Virus record (IMG/VR): IMGVR_UViG_3300020312_000122
Location: 1 to 31,300 of that record
Origin: a virus
Reading direction: 5' to 3' (one strand)
DNA: 31,300 nucleotides
A program made the position numbers and the translations under genes. Shown here piece after piece: positions 9,174-16,110 of this stretch. The notes under the pieces were generated by a model. That model searched no databases and was not told where the DNA came from. It was given only the letters and a program-made list of their open reading frames with translations. Each line of letters opens with the position of its first letter. The first letter of the stretch is position 1.

Positions 9174-10734
9174 AATTTGTATAGTAGGTGGTGGCTCAGC
9201 AGGATGGATGACTGCTGCTGCTTTTCGTAAGATATTTCCAGATTATAAAATTGATTTAATTGAGAGTCAGACTCTACCAAAGATGAGTGTTGGTGAGTCT
9301 ACCCTCGGACATTTTAATAGGTATCTTGATCTTATTGAAGTACAAGATCATGAGTGGATGCCAGCTTGTAATGCCACGTATAAAGTATCCATTCAGTTCA
9401 GTAATTGGAAAGGTACTGCTGATGTATTTCAGTATCCTTTTGGTGATACAGATTATACTGATGGTGGGCTGGTAGATTGGTATCATATCCATAACTTATA
9501 TCCAGATGAGTTCCCAGATAATACCTTTGCTGAATTTTATAATCCAATATCATACCTGGCTCAGACCAATAGAGTATCAGACCCTAAAGAATATATTCGT
9601 AACTACAATCCCAAATGGAACAGAGCATATCACTTTGATTCAGATAAGTTTGGTGCTTGGTTAAGGAACAATAGATGTCAAGAAGTCGGTCATTACTATG
9701 ATGACATAGTAAAGTGTACCTATGACACTAAGTGTAATATAGACAAACTAATAGGTGCTGGTGGTACAGAATATGAAGCAGATTATTATATCGATTGTAC
9801 AGGGTTTGCTTCTAAACTCTTAGGTGGAATGATGGGAACTCCATGGATTGATTTTCCTTTCCTACCTAATGACAGTGCTATAGCAGCGAGGATTCCATAC
9901 GAGAATCGTCGTGAACAGATGATTAATACTACAGATGGACATGCTATGCCTGAGGGGTGGGTATGGACTATACCCCTATGGAATCGTATAGGTAAGGGTT
10001 ATGTATATTCTAGTCAACAGCATAGAGATGATCCTGAGACTATCTTTAGAGAACACTTAGGTACTCGTGGTAAACCCTATGAGGGTGATGTCCAGCATAT
10101 TAAATTTATGCATGGTAGAAGACAGAATGCCTGGGTAAGAAATGTTATTGGTATTGGATTATCACAGGGGTTCTTGGAACCTTTGGAATCTACTGGACTG
10201 TTCACTACACATGAGAATATTATAAGATTAGTTGATGTCTTCCAACGTAGAGATGGGTTCGTATCACAACTTGATGTAGATGGATACAACCACACAGTTA
10301 ACTTTGAGTTGGAAGCAATGAAGGAGTTTATTGAGATACATTATTATCTCTCTCCTCGATGTGATACTGCCTACTGGAGACAGTTCCATGAAAATGCTCC
10401 TCTCTCTGAAGATGAGTTACAAGATAAGATTGTCAGATCTCCACGTTTATACCAGGAATTAATTCATTGCTGGAATATCTCAAATGCCCCATCAGGACTG
10501 GGAGGTACGACATACATTGCTGCTGGTTTAGGGTACCATCCTGCCACACCAGCGACTACCAAATACGTTCTAAATAGAGATGAGTATTCTATTAGTGAAG
10601 CTAAAGAATCTATAGGTAGGTACAGACATTACAAGAAAACTGTGCTAGAATACCTTGAGAAGCAACCAGTACATTATGATTATCTCTTGAAGAACATTTA
10701 TGGTAATGATGAATCCTTTGAATTTACTTCGTAA
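9166..10734 (+). CDS. Flavin-dependent halogenase (tryptophan halogenase family), copy 2
   Basis: This is a second, clearly diverged 522-residue halogenase directly after the first and overlapping it by 8 nt. Key features are intact: GGGSAGWM at 8-15, SVGEST at 41-46, the relay lysine K73 in ATYKVSIQF, a canonical WVWTIP at 265-270, and QGFLEPLESTG at 334-344 with E341. Compared with copy 1, it differs in the residues after the relay lysine (VSIQF against YSVKF) and in the 85-150 region that lines the substrate pocket in this family, so the two enzymes probably act on different positions or substrates. The pair looks like an old duplication or two separate acquisitions, not a recent copy. Its 3' end overlaps the next gene by about 35 nt. 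Confidence 0.92.
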   Translation: MVRICIVGGGSAGWMTAAAFRKIFPDYKIDLIESQTLPKMSVGESTLGHFNRYLDLIEVQDHEWMPACNATYKVSIQFSNWKGTADVFQYPFGDTDYTDGGLVDWYHIHNLYPDEFPDNTFAEFYNPISYLAQTNRVSDPKEYIRNYNPKWNRAYHFDSDKFGAWLRNNRCQEVGHYYDDIVKCTYDTKCNIDKLIGAGGTEYEADYYIDCTGFASKLLGGMMGTPWIDFPFLPNDSAIAARIPYENRREQMINTTDGHAMPEGWVWTIPLWNRIGKGYVYSSQQHRDDPETIFREHLGTRGKPYEGDVQHIKFMHGRRQNAWVRNVIGIGLSQGFLEPLESTGLFTTHENIIRLVDVFQRRDGFVSQLDVDGYNHTVNFELEAMKEFIEIHYYLSPRCDTAYWRQFHENAPLSEDELQDKIVRSPRLYQELIHCWNISNAPSGLGGTTYIAAGLGYHPATPATTKYVLNRDEYSISEAKESIGRYRHYKKTVLEYLEKQPVHYDYLLKNIYGNDESFEFTS

Positions 10735-11518
10735 GAAGAAACCAAGAGCAAGATTTTTTTCCTTAGTACATGGAGTACATACACTCCACCCAATAACTAA
10801 AGCTGCTGATCTAGACAGAGAGTGGCGAGCAGAAGAGAGAAAAGATTTTCAAGAACGATTAGGTATTTGCCCTCTCAGTAAGATGATTGAGGGTATCCAT
10901 AATCATCCCAATTCTATTGGGAGATGTCCTGCTATCAATCAGATTATGAGGACTGGATATATTGTCCATGCTCCTGCTGATTTTAAAGTACATACTAACG
11001 GGGATGGTCATACCATTCTATTCACACAGACAGGTTTCAGTCCACCTGGATCTGACTATGTGGTGCTTCATGATGAGAACGTATCTAAATGGTTACTAGA
11101 TAGTACGAAAGACAATACTATCGATCAGGTAGTAAAAGTCAATACTACATGGCGTGTACAGGCAGACGATGACATCGTATTCTTACAACAAAAAGTACCA
11201 TTCGTTAATGAAACTCGCTTCTCAGCAATACCTGGTATTCTCGATCCACGTTCTGCTTATGAGGTCAATGTCCAATTATGGTGGCACGTCCTAGAAGGAG
11301 ATGAATGTATTAAAGCAGGGACACCCCTGTGTATGTACGTACCTATCTCTAGAAAACTATTAGAAGAATTAGAAGTTGATATAGATACCGCTACTCCAAA
11401 CGATTATAGGTTGGAGGAAGAGTTTATGTTTACAGCATATAACCAATTCCCTGAGAACGTTACTGTTACTCAGAGACAGTTGAAGACTAATAAAATATTG
11501 AGGAAGTTTTGGAAATGA
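10700..11518 (+). CDS. Unknown protein of the halogenase/oxygenase cassette
   Basis: This is a 272-residue soluble protein whose family I cannot name with certainty. Its motifs are CPAINQIMRTGYIVHAPADF (76-95), a TWRVQ...FLQQKVPF segment (150-168), AIPGILDPRSAYEVNVQLWW (176-195) and IKAGTPLCMYVPISRK (204-219). This arrangement (Cys-Pro, then a strand with W-x-V/I, a P-G-I-hydrophobic-D strand, and a closing GTPL-x-x-hydrophobic-x-P) resembles a beta-rich family of unknown function that I associate with marine phages and halogenase neighbourhoods. No HxD metal triad is evident. The start could be ATG 10700, 10706 or 10709, all inside the end of halogenase 2. The stop overlaps the next start as ATGA. 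It may be a substrate-handling partner of the tailoring enzymes; this is a guess from context. Confidence 0.75.
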   Translation: MVMMNPLNLLRKKKPRARFFSLVHGVHTLHPITKAADLDREWRAEERKDFQERLGICPLSKMIEGIHNHPNSIGRCPAINQIMRTGYIVHAPADFKVHTNGDGHTILFTQTGFSPPGSDYVVLHDENVSKWLLDSTKDNTIDQVVKVNTTWRVQADDDIVFLQQKVPFVNETRFSAIPGILDPRSAYEVNVQLWWHVLEGDECIKAGTPLCMYVPISRKLLEELEVDIDTATPNDYRLEEEFMFTAYNQFPENVTVTQRQLKTNKILRKFWK

Positions 11519-12123
11519 CTCATCATGCTTTGTTCGCAGTCCCAGTAGAGAAGGGTCGCATCATACCAAGTGAATATGATGAGGCACATACTGAGACTTG
11601 TTTAAATAAAATGTTCTTAGATAAAACTCTTGGTGAGTTTGAAGGTGAGACTGGTTTATCTACTGGACCACAGGTATTAAACTTACATGAGTTTGAAGAG
11701 TTACAATGGTTATTCAAACCATTAACTCTAGCAGTTAGGGACTACTGGGTAAACGTCCTGGGTTATAGAAAGATGATGTATGTTGATGCTCATGATGCTT
11801 GGGCTAACAAACATTTCGCAGGTGATAGTACTGTGGCTCACAACCATAGAGATGGTTGGTGGGGTCAGTGTCAGGTCTCTGGTGTATTCTATTTCAGGAA
11901 ACCTAGAGGGTCATCTAATATACACTTTATAAACCCTAACGATTACTTATTGCGTATGACACCGTATGCGTGTATGATAGGTACTAACGATCATTCAGTT
12001 GAGTGTCAGGCAGATGAGTTTGAGTATCTCTTATTCCCATCATGGTTGAAGCATAGGGTACCACCAAGCAAAGTTCAAGGACCACGTATTTGTATATCAT
12101 TTAATTATTATGGACATGATTAA
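11515..12123 (+). CDS. 2OG-Fe(II) oxygenase, TIGR02466-like
   Basis: Starting from ATG 11515 (an upstream in-frame TTG at 11509 is less likely), the protein has 202 residues. It shows the pattern of the phage-abundant 2OG-Fe(II) oxygenase group: VAHNHRDGWW (H109 and H111 as likely iron ligands), then VSGVFYFRKP (121-130), then LLFPSWLKHRVPP (172-184) with distal His H180, and a closing GPRICISFN with R191 as likely 2-oxoglutarate anchor. Enzymes of this fold couple decarboxylation of 2OG to hydroxylation or similar oxidation, and several act on protein side chains. The first base of its ATGA start overlaps the stop of the preceding gene, indicating translational coupling. The substrate is unknown. 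Confidence 0.85.
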   Translation: MTHHALFAVPVEKGRIIPSEYDEAHTETCLNKMFLDKTLGEFEGETGLSTGPQVLNLHEFEELQWLFKPLTLAVRDYWVNVLGYRKMMYVDAHDAWANKHFAGDSTVAHNHRDGWWGQCQVSGVFYFRKPRGSSNIHFINPNDYLLRMTPYACMIGTNDHSVECQADEFEYLLFPSWLKHRVPPSKVQGPRICISFNYYGHD

Positions 12124-12928
12124 CGGAAATTTTATGAAGGTATTACCTATACCTCGACACATGTATGATGGTTCTAAGATCATTAAACCAGCAGAAGAGT
12201 GGACGTTTAAAAACTTCAGTACACACTGGGTGGTAGATAATATATTTGTTGAAGGTGGTATAGATTTACTTAAAGATATATGTGAGTGTTATCCTATAGA
12301 GGATATGAACAATCAAGAGACTGCGTTCGATCCCAATCCCTTCATTGTTCATCATATACCTTACTGGTTATTCAATCCTCTTGCTACAGCAGTGAGAGAC
12401 TTTGTTGTCATAAATTATTTTAAGAGACCCAAAGAGGAGTCTTGTATTAATGATGAAAGATTATCTGAGTGGGCTAATATCTTCATAAGAAGTGAGTCCA
12501 ACCCAGTTAGATTTAGTGCTATGCCTCATGTTGACTATCCATATGATGAGGGTTTCATTTCAAACTTATGGTTATCAGAACATGAAAAAGGAGAAGTCGG
12601 AACAACACTCTATGAGTATAAAGGACAGATTGATGAGGGAAGGTACGATTTCCAAATCGATCCAAATCACCACCTCTATAAAAAGTGGCATAGTTTGTAC
12701 GGAAGCGGTAAAGAAAGAGCACCCTGGAGTAACTTTACAGACAAGGAAGCTTTCGAGTGGGGATTCAGAAAAGTAGGATTTGCTGAAGGTAAGCATGGTA
12801 CTATGACAATATATAATGCTAATACTCCACACTCACCATACATTGCTGACACTGTGGACTTTAGATGGACACATTGCTTTGGGTTTAAATATACCCCACT
12901 GAACTTACACTACGCACCTGAGTTATGA
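12110..12928 (+). CDS. Putative 2OG-Fe(II) oxygenase-like protein with HxD motif
   Basis: This 272-residue protein carries MPHVDYPYDEGFISNLWLS at 138-156, where H140 and D142 form an HxD metal motif, followed by GTTLYEYKG (164-172), then ANTPHSPYI with H241 and an Arg at 252. The order HxD, GT-x-hydrophobic-Y strand, distal His, Arg fits a double-stranded beta-helix oxygenase. The PHVDYP string recurs in the oxygenase at 13763. The spacing between HxD and the distal His (about 100 residues) is larger than usual, with a charged insertion at 173-225. The N-terminal region (30-120) matches nothing I know. ATG 12110 overlaps the previous gene by 14 nt; ATG 12134, preceded by GGA at a suitable distance, is an equally good start and would give 264 residues. 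Confidence 0.7.
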   Translation: MDMINGNFMKVLPIPRHMYDGSKIIKPAEEWTFKNFSTHWVVDNIFVEGGIDLLKDICECYPIEDMNNQETAFDPNPFIVHHIPYWLFNPLATAVRDFVVINYFKRPKEESCINDERLSEWANIFIRSESNPVRFSAMPHVDYPYDEGFISNLWLSEHEKGEVGTTLYEYKGQIDEGRYDFQIDPNHHLYKKWHSLYGSGKERAPWSNFTDKEAFEWGFRKVGFAEGKHGTMTIYNANTPHSPYIADTVDFRWTHCFGFKYTPLNLHYAPEL

Positions 12929-13206
12929 TTTTTTGGATTGGATTTACCCTCATGTTTTTTAATGAGGGGTTTGTTATGATGCGACATGTATCACCCTTCT
13001 TTGCTAGACTTAGAGATAAGGTTATGAAGAAGCTAGGTGATAAGTTGTGGTGGAGACTACATGGCACATTAGATTGGTTATGGATATCATTAGTAACTTG
13101 TGGACTAATAGTTAACTCTCATAGAGTTTTACATATAATGGTATTAGCAACTTTCTGGACACTCTCCTGGTTGATATTTTATTTACCAAGATGGATTAAA
13201 AGATGA
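12925..13206 (+). CDS. Small membrane protein
   Basis: This is a 93-residue, strongly hydrophobic and basic protein. Hydrophobic stretches at about 1-18 (MIFWIGFTLMFFNEGFV), 48-65 (TLDWLWISLVTCGLIV) and 69-88 (LHIMVLATFWTLSWLIFYL) suggest two or three membrane segments, with a basic amphipathic loop between the first and second (ARLRDKVMKKLGDKLWWR). No family is recognised. It overlaps both neighbours by 4 nt (ATGA), so it belongs to the oxygenase operon. It could localise some cassette enzymes to the membrane or act independently on the host envelope; the sequence does not decide. Confidence 0.65.
   Translation: MIFWIGFTLMFFNEGFVMMRHVSPFFARLRDKVMKKLGDKLWWRLHGTLDWLWISLVTCGLIVNSHRVLHIMVLATFWTLSWLIFYLPRWIKR
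12947..12968 (+). repeat. Inverted repeat at the start of the small membrane protein gene
   Basis: CCCTCAT and ATGAGGG form a 7-bp perfect stem around an 8-nt T-rich loop, 20 nt into the coding region. It is relatively GC-rich for this genome. It could slow translation or moderate readthrough in the operon, but no T tract follows it and chance cannot be excluded. Confidence 0.3.
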
Positions 13207-13766
13207 TACTGGATGAGATATTCCCAACACCCATATGGATATTTGATTTAGACTTTGATCTAAATGATATGGCATACTATTGTCATAGAGTACAGCATGA
13301 GGATAAAGGTAGAGAAGTATCTAACGTAGGTGGTTGGCAGTCAAATGATATACATGAATTTGATGGAACACCACTAAGACCCTTCGTAGATTGGTGTGAG
13401 AAAGAGATAGTACATATGTCAAAGGATCTAGGTTGTGGTGGAGACACTCCAATAATGGATAATATGTGGATCAATATCAATCCTAAAGGTAGTTTCAATC
13501 AACCCCACGTACACCCTGTGTCAAGGTTCTCTGGTGTATTCTATATCTCTGCCCCTGAGAACTCAGGTGATATATGTTTTACTAGAGATGGTAATGACTA
13601 TGCTCTGGGATCTATCTGTCCAAACAATACTAGATACAGTAGTGCTCAGTGGATGTATGCTCCTAAGGAGAATCGTGCTATAATATTTCCAGCATGGGTA
13701 AAACACCAAGTTCTACCAAATGAATCTGATGAACTTAGAATATCATTGGCATTTAATTTACGATGA
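13203..13766 (+). CDS. 2OG-Fe(II) oxygenase, TIGR02466-like
   Basis: This 187-residue protein has the full pattern of this oxygenase group. It begins with the typical LDEIFPTPIWIFDL (3-16), followed by MWININPKGSFNQPHVHPVS (88-107) with H102 and H104 as probable iron ligands. Next come FSGVFYISAPENSGDICF (109-126), then AIIFPAWVKHQVLPN (159-173) with distal His H168, and ELRISLAFN with R179 for 2OG binding. It is a compact catalytic domain with no extra module. It overlaps the membrane-protein gene by 4 nt and the next oxygenase by 4 nt. A role in hydroxylating protein or small-molecule substrates is plausible; the substrate is unknown. Confidence 0.88.
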   Translation: MILDEIFPTPIWIFDLDFDLNDMAYYCHRVQHEDKGREVSNVGGWQSNDIHEFDGTPLRPFVDWCEKEIVHMSKDLGCGGDTPIMDNMWININPKGSFNQPHVHPVSRFSGVFYISAPENSGDICFTRDGNDYALGSICPNNTRYSSAQWMYAPKENRAIIFPAWVKHQVLPNESDELRISLAFNLR

Positions 13767-14377
13767 AAGAATTTAAAAACTTCCTACCACAATCACTAGC
13801 AGATGAACTCCATGATATTATGACTGGAGATCACTTTCCATGGTATTGGATTGATGATGTAACCACTGCTCCTGAGGATAGGACAGCAGTACCAGAATAT
13901 TATACTAACCAACCTGGTATGCATCATACCCCATATATTGATGGTAAGGTGAGTGAGTGGTTTGGTCACTATAATTTTCTCTATCATTATATCGTTGACG
14001 CATTAGAATTAGATCAACGTCAATGGTATCTTGCTAGAATAAGATGTGGATTAAACTTCCCCACTCTTAAGTCAGAACACATGGCACATAATAATCCACA
14101 CGTGGATTATCCAGAGACTGAGAGAGGTGAACATTTTACATGTCTATATTATGTCAATGAATCAGACGGTCCAACAGTAGTCTTTAATGAAAAGAAAGAG
14201 TCTGATAAGTATACCATTGCTTATAAGTGTCATCCAGAAAAGAATAAACTGTTTGCTTTTGATGGAAAGCATTACCATGCTAGTTCATGTCCAAAGGAAC
14301 ATGATGTTAGAATAGCAATAACTATTAACCTTGCTCAGAGAATGCCTAATGTGGACTCAGTTATTAGAGGCGCGTGA
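13763..14377 (+). CDS. 2OG-Fe(II) oxygenase, prolyl-hydroxylase-like
   Basis: This 204-residue protein shows HMAHNNPHVDYPETERGEHF (106-125), where H113 and D115 make the HxD motif. It is followed by TCLYYVNESDGPTVVFNE (126-143), then KLFAFDGKHYHASSCPKE with H172 (or H170) as the distal ligand, and DVRIAITINL with R183 to bind 2OG. The YVNESDGPTVVF strand pair is typical of the prolyl-4-hydroxylase-like branch, a different subgroup from the TIGR02466-like genes at 11515 and 13203. Its N-terminus starts with a short helical KNFLPQSLADELHDIM, as is common in these enzymes. It overlaps the previous gene by 4 nt and the following JmjC-like gene by 29 nt. Confidence 0.87.
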   Translation: MKEFKNFLPQSLADELHDIMTGDHFPWYWIDDVTTAPEDRTAVPEYYTNQPGMHHTPYIDGKVSEWFGHYNFLYHYIVDALELDQRQWYLARIRCGLNFPTLKSEHMAHNNPHVDYPETERGEHFTCLYYVNESDGPTVVFNEKKESDKYTIAYKCHPEKNKLFAFDGKHYHASSCPKEHDVRIAITINLAQRMPNVDSVIRGA

Positions 14378-15074
14378 CCTCATCCACCATGATGGTGCGG
14401 TACATATAAAAGGGTTCTTACATGAACCAGAGAAATATTTGAATTGGAGATATGTAGAGGATGCTCTGGCTCGTGGTGATATGGGTTGGGAGTTAATAAA
14501 CTCTGATGGTACTAAGAAAGATATACCAATGTATAAACCTTTCTGGTCACCTATACCAGTGTGTGAGAAAGAAGTTGTATGGCAACACTTAATCAATGGT
14601 ATGGGTTTTGTTATAGTTGGATATAGTGTATCTAATGATCGTACAAGACAGTTATGTTCTTCTATTGAACAGGAGTTTGATGTCAACTGTTGTATCCATG
14701 TATATGGTGGTAGAGGTTTAGGTGGATCATTTAACACACATTATGATCACTTCCCTAATATTATAATACAGGCCAAAGGTACTACACCATGGAAAGTCTA
14801 TAAGAATAAAGCGACTGCCATGTATCATTCTCGTAATGAGTCACCACATCCTGATGAGGAAATGGTAGTAGACTGGGAAGGAGATATGAACCCAGGAGAT
14901 CTCCTCTATATACCTGATAGAGCTTTTCATAGAGCATCACCTAATGGTGAAAGATTATCCATGAGCATACCATGTATGCCTACCATTTATAATAGTGACC
15001 ATTATGACAGACGTAGCTACACGTTCCCCAATACTGAAAGTATGGAAAGAAGCACTTCCTCTACCAGTAGTTGA
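14349..15074 (+). CDS. JmjC/cupin_4-type 2OG oxygenase
   Basis: From ATG 14349 the protein has 241 residues; an in-frame TTG at 14331 is a weaker start. The central GSFNTHYDHFPNIIIQAKGT (126-145) has the HxD pair H131/D133 and the conserved Gln of QxxGxxxW (Q141...W148). MNPGDLLYIPDRAFHRASPN (180-199) supplies the distal His H194 after the GDxLYxP turn that is diagnostic for cupin_4/JmjC ribosomal-oxygenase-like proteins such as YcfD/RoxA. Relatives hydroxylate Arg or His side chains of proteins, so a protein substrate is credible here too. The N-terminal 60 residues (HHDGAVHIKGFLHEPEKYLNW) resemble the usual entry into the fold. It lacks the long C-terminal winged-helix part of cellular homologues. 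Confidence 0.83.
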   Translation: MWTQLLEARDLIHHDGAVHIKGFLHEPEKYLNWRYVEDALARGDMGWELINSDGTKKDIPMYKPFWSPIPVCEKEVVWQHLINGMGFVIVGYSVSNDRTRQLCSSIEQEFDVNCCIHVYGGRGLGGSFNTHYDHFPNIIIQAKGTTPWKVYKNKATAMYHSRNESPHPDEEMVVDWEGDMNPGDLLYIPDRAFHRASPNGERLSMSIPCMPTIYNSDHYDRRSYTFPNTESMERSTSSTSS

Positions 15075-15621
15075 GTTCGCGTATACTGAATTTAGATTAA
15101 TGAGAGATGCTTTACTTGCCATGGGCAGTAAAGAGGGTTATAATGATCCTACAGTGCCAGGATGTTTTTCTTGGTATTCACCGTTATGCTTTGAAGCATT
15201 GAGTTTATATGTACAACCTAAAGTAGAGAAAATGTTAGGTACGGATCTCCTTCCTACATACTCTTATGGTCGCATATATACTGAAGGCAGTGAGTTAGAA
15301 AAGCACACTGATCGCAGATCATCTCAGTTAGCAGTTAACGTTTCTCTTGCTAGAGACATTCGATGGGATCTCCATTTTGAATGGAAAGGGCAAGACTTGA
15401 TGGTTGACTTAAAGCCTGGAGATGTGGTAATATACTCTGGAGATACTATTCCTCATTGGAGGGACAAGTACACAGGTAAGGAACATGTAAATGCTTTCCT
15501 ACAATTTGTCTATGCTGATGGTCCTTATGCTGATCTTAAGTATGACACTCGCCCATATCTTGCTACACCTTATCAGATGACGGCACAACATATACAAGAC
15601 GAAGTAAAAAATTATGTCTGA
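15004..15621 (+). CDS. 2OG-Fe(II) oxygenase
   Basis: Starting from ATG 15004 (a GTG lies in frame at 14995) the protein has 205 residues. The core reads LPTYSYGRIYTEGSELEKHT (83-102) with H101/D103 as the HxD motif, SQLAVNVSLA (107-116), DLKPGDVVIYSGDTIPHWRD (135-154) with distal His H151, and KEHVNAFLQFVYADGPYAD at the end of the fold. PGDxxxYxGxxxPHWR is typical of small phage and bacterial 2OG oxygenases. The start overlaps the JmjC-like gene by 71 nt, the longest overlap in the cassette; ATG 15100 is an alternative that would remove it but would truncate the first helix. It is the last recognisable enzyme of the cassette. Confidence 0.85.
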   Translation: MTDVATRSPILKVWKEALPLPVVEFAYTEFRLMRDALLAMGSKEGYNDPTVPGCFSWYSPLCFEALSLYVQPKVEKMLGTDLLPTYSYGRIYTEGSELEKHTDRRSSQLAVNVSLARDIRWDLHFEWKGQDLMVDLKPGDVVIYSGDTIPHWRDKYTGKEHVNAFLQFVYADGPYADLKYDTRPYLATPYQMTAQHIQDEVKNYV

Positions 15622-15892
15622 TGAAACTACCACCACTCCTGAAACTCAGGAATGGACTTTTGATCGGGTATGGGATGACTTTGTTAGTCAACTCATAACA
15701 GCCAGAGAAGAGGTTAAAGAAAAAGAAGACGAGCTTGAAAAGAATTCCAGTCTTATGACACGGATTGATTTGAGTGAAGTTAATGACGCACGCAATAAAG
15801 TGATGCGTTTAGAGGGTGCTTGTGAAGCACTAGATATTGTTCGTACCAAAGTTATTGGTGTGGAATCACGTATTAAAAGAGAGGACTCGTAA
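15614..15892 (+). CDS. Hypothetical coiled-coil protein
   Basis: This 92-residue protein is rich in Glu, Lys and Arg, with heptad-like helices at about 20-47 (DDFVSQLITAREEVKEKEDE) and 55-90 (LSEVNDARNKVMRLEGACEA). No catalytic motif or membrane segment is seen. ATG 15614 overlaps the oxygenase stop by 8 nt, and the stop shares its last base with the next start (TAATG). It looks like a small oligomeric helper or structural peptide; the function is unknown. Confidence 0.7.
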   Translation: MSDETTTTPETQEWTFDRVWDDFVSQLITAREEVKEKEDELEKNSSLMTRIDLSEVNDARNKVMRLEGACEALDIVRTKVIGVESRIKREDS

Positions 15893-16110
15893 TGACTATC
15901 GAAGAAATGATTACCGACTTTACTGAACAGCAGTCTAAAGTCAGAGCAGAAATAGCAGACATCAAAGAAGCACTTAAGGCAAGGGAAGAACAGAACCTTC
16001 GCTTAGCTGGAGCAATAGAAGGACTTCGTTTGGCAAGTCAAGATAACACTTCAGCAGATGAATCTGCTACAAGAGAAGCAGAAGGAAAACCTGCTGTGAA
16101 AGTTAAGTAA
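15892..16110 (+). CDS. Hypothetical small coiled-coil protein
   Basis: This 72-residue protein has one long charged helix (residues 3-48, MITDFTEQQSKVRAEIADIK onward) and a flexible Ser/Thr/Glu/Lys tail. It is similar in design to the preceding gene and shares one base with it, so the two could pair. It is the last plus-strand gene of the cassette. Its end overlaps the convergent minus-strand gene by 8 nt. Confidence 0.65.
   Translation: MTIEEMITDFTEQQSKVRAEIADIKEALKAREEQNLRLAGAIEGLRLASQDNTSADESATREAEGKPAVKVK

Noticed and set aside
11509-11511. TTG as the start of the first oxygenase (also TTG 14331, GTG 14995, GTG 26757, TTG 27346)
   Set aside because: An in-frame ATG lies within 6-54 nt in each case and fits the overlap or promoter spacing of the neighbours better.
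14357-14737. A 126-codon minus-strand frame opposite the JmjC-like gene
   Set aside because: The plus-strand protein has clear catalytic motifs across the whole interval. The opposite frame has no recognisable features and is a coding shadow.
7608-16110. A natural-product biosynthetic gene cluster
   Set aside because: No NRPS, PKS, terpene, RiPP-precursor, transport or resistance gene was recognised. Halogenases and oxygenases alone do not make such a cluster.
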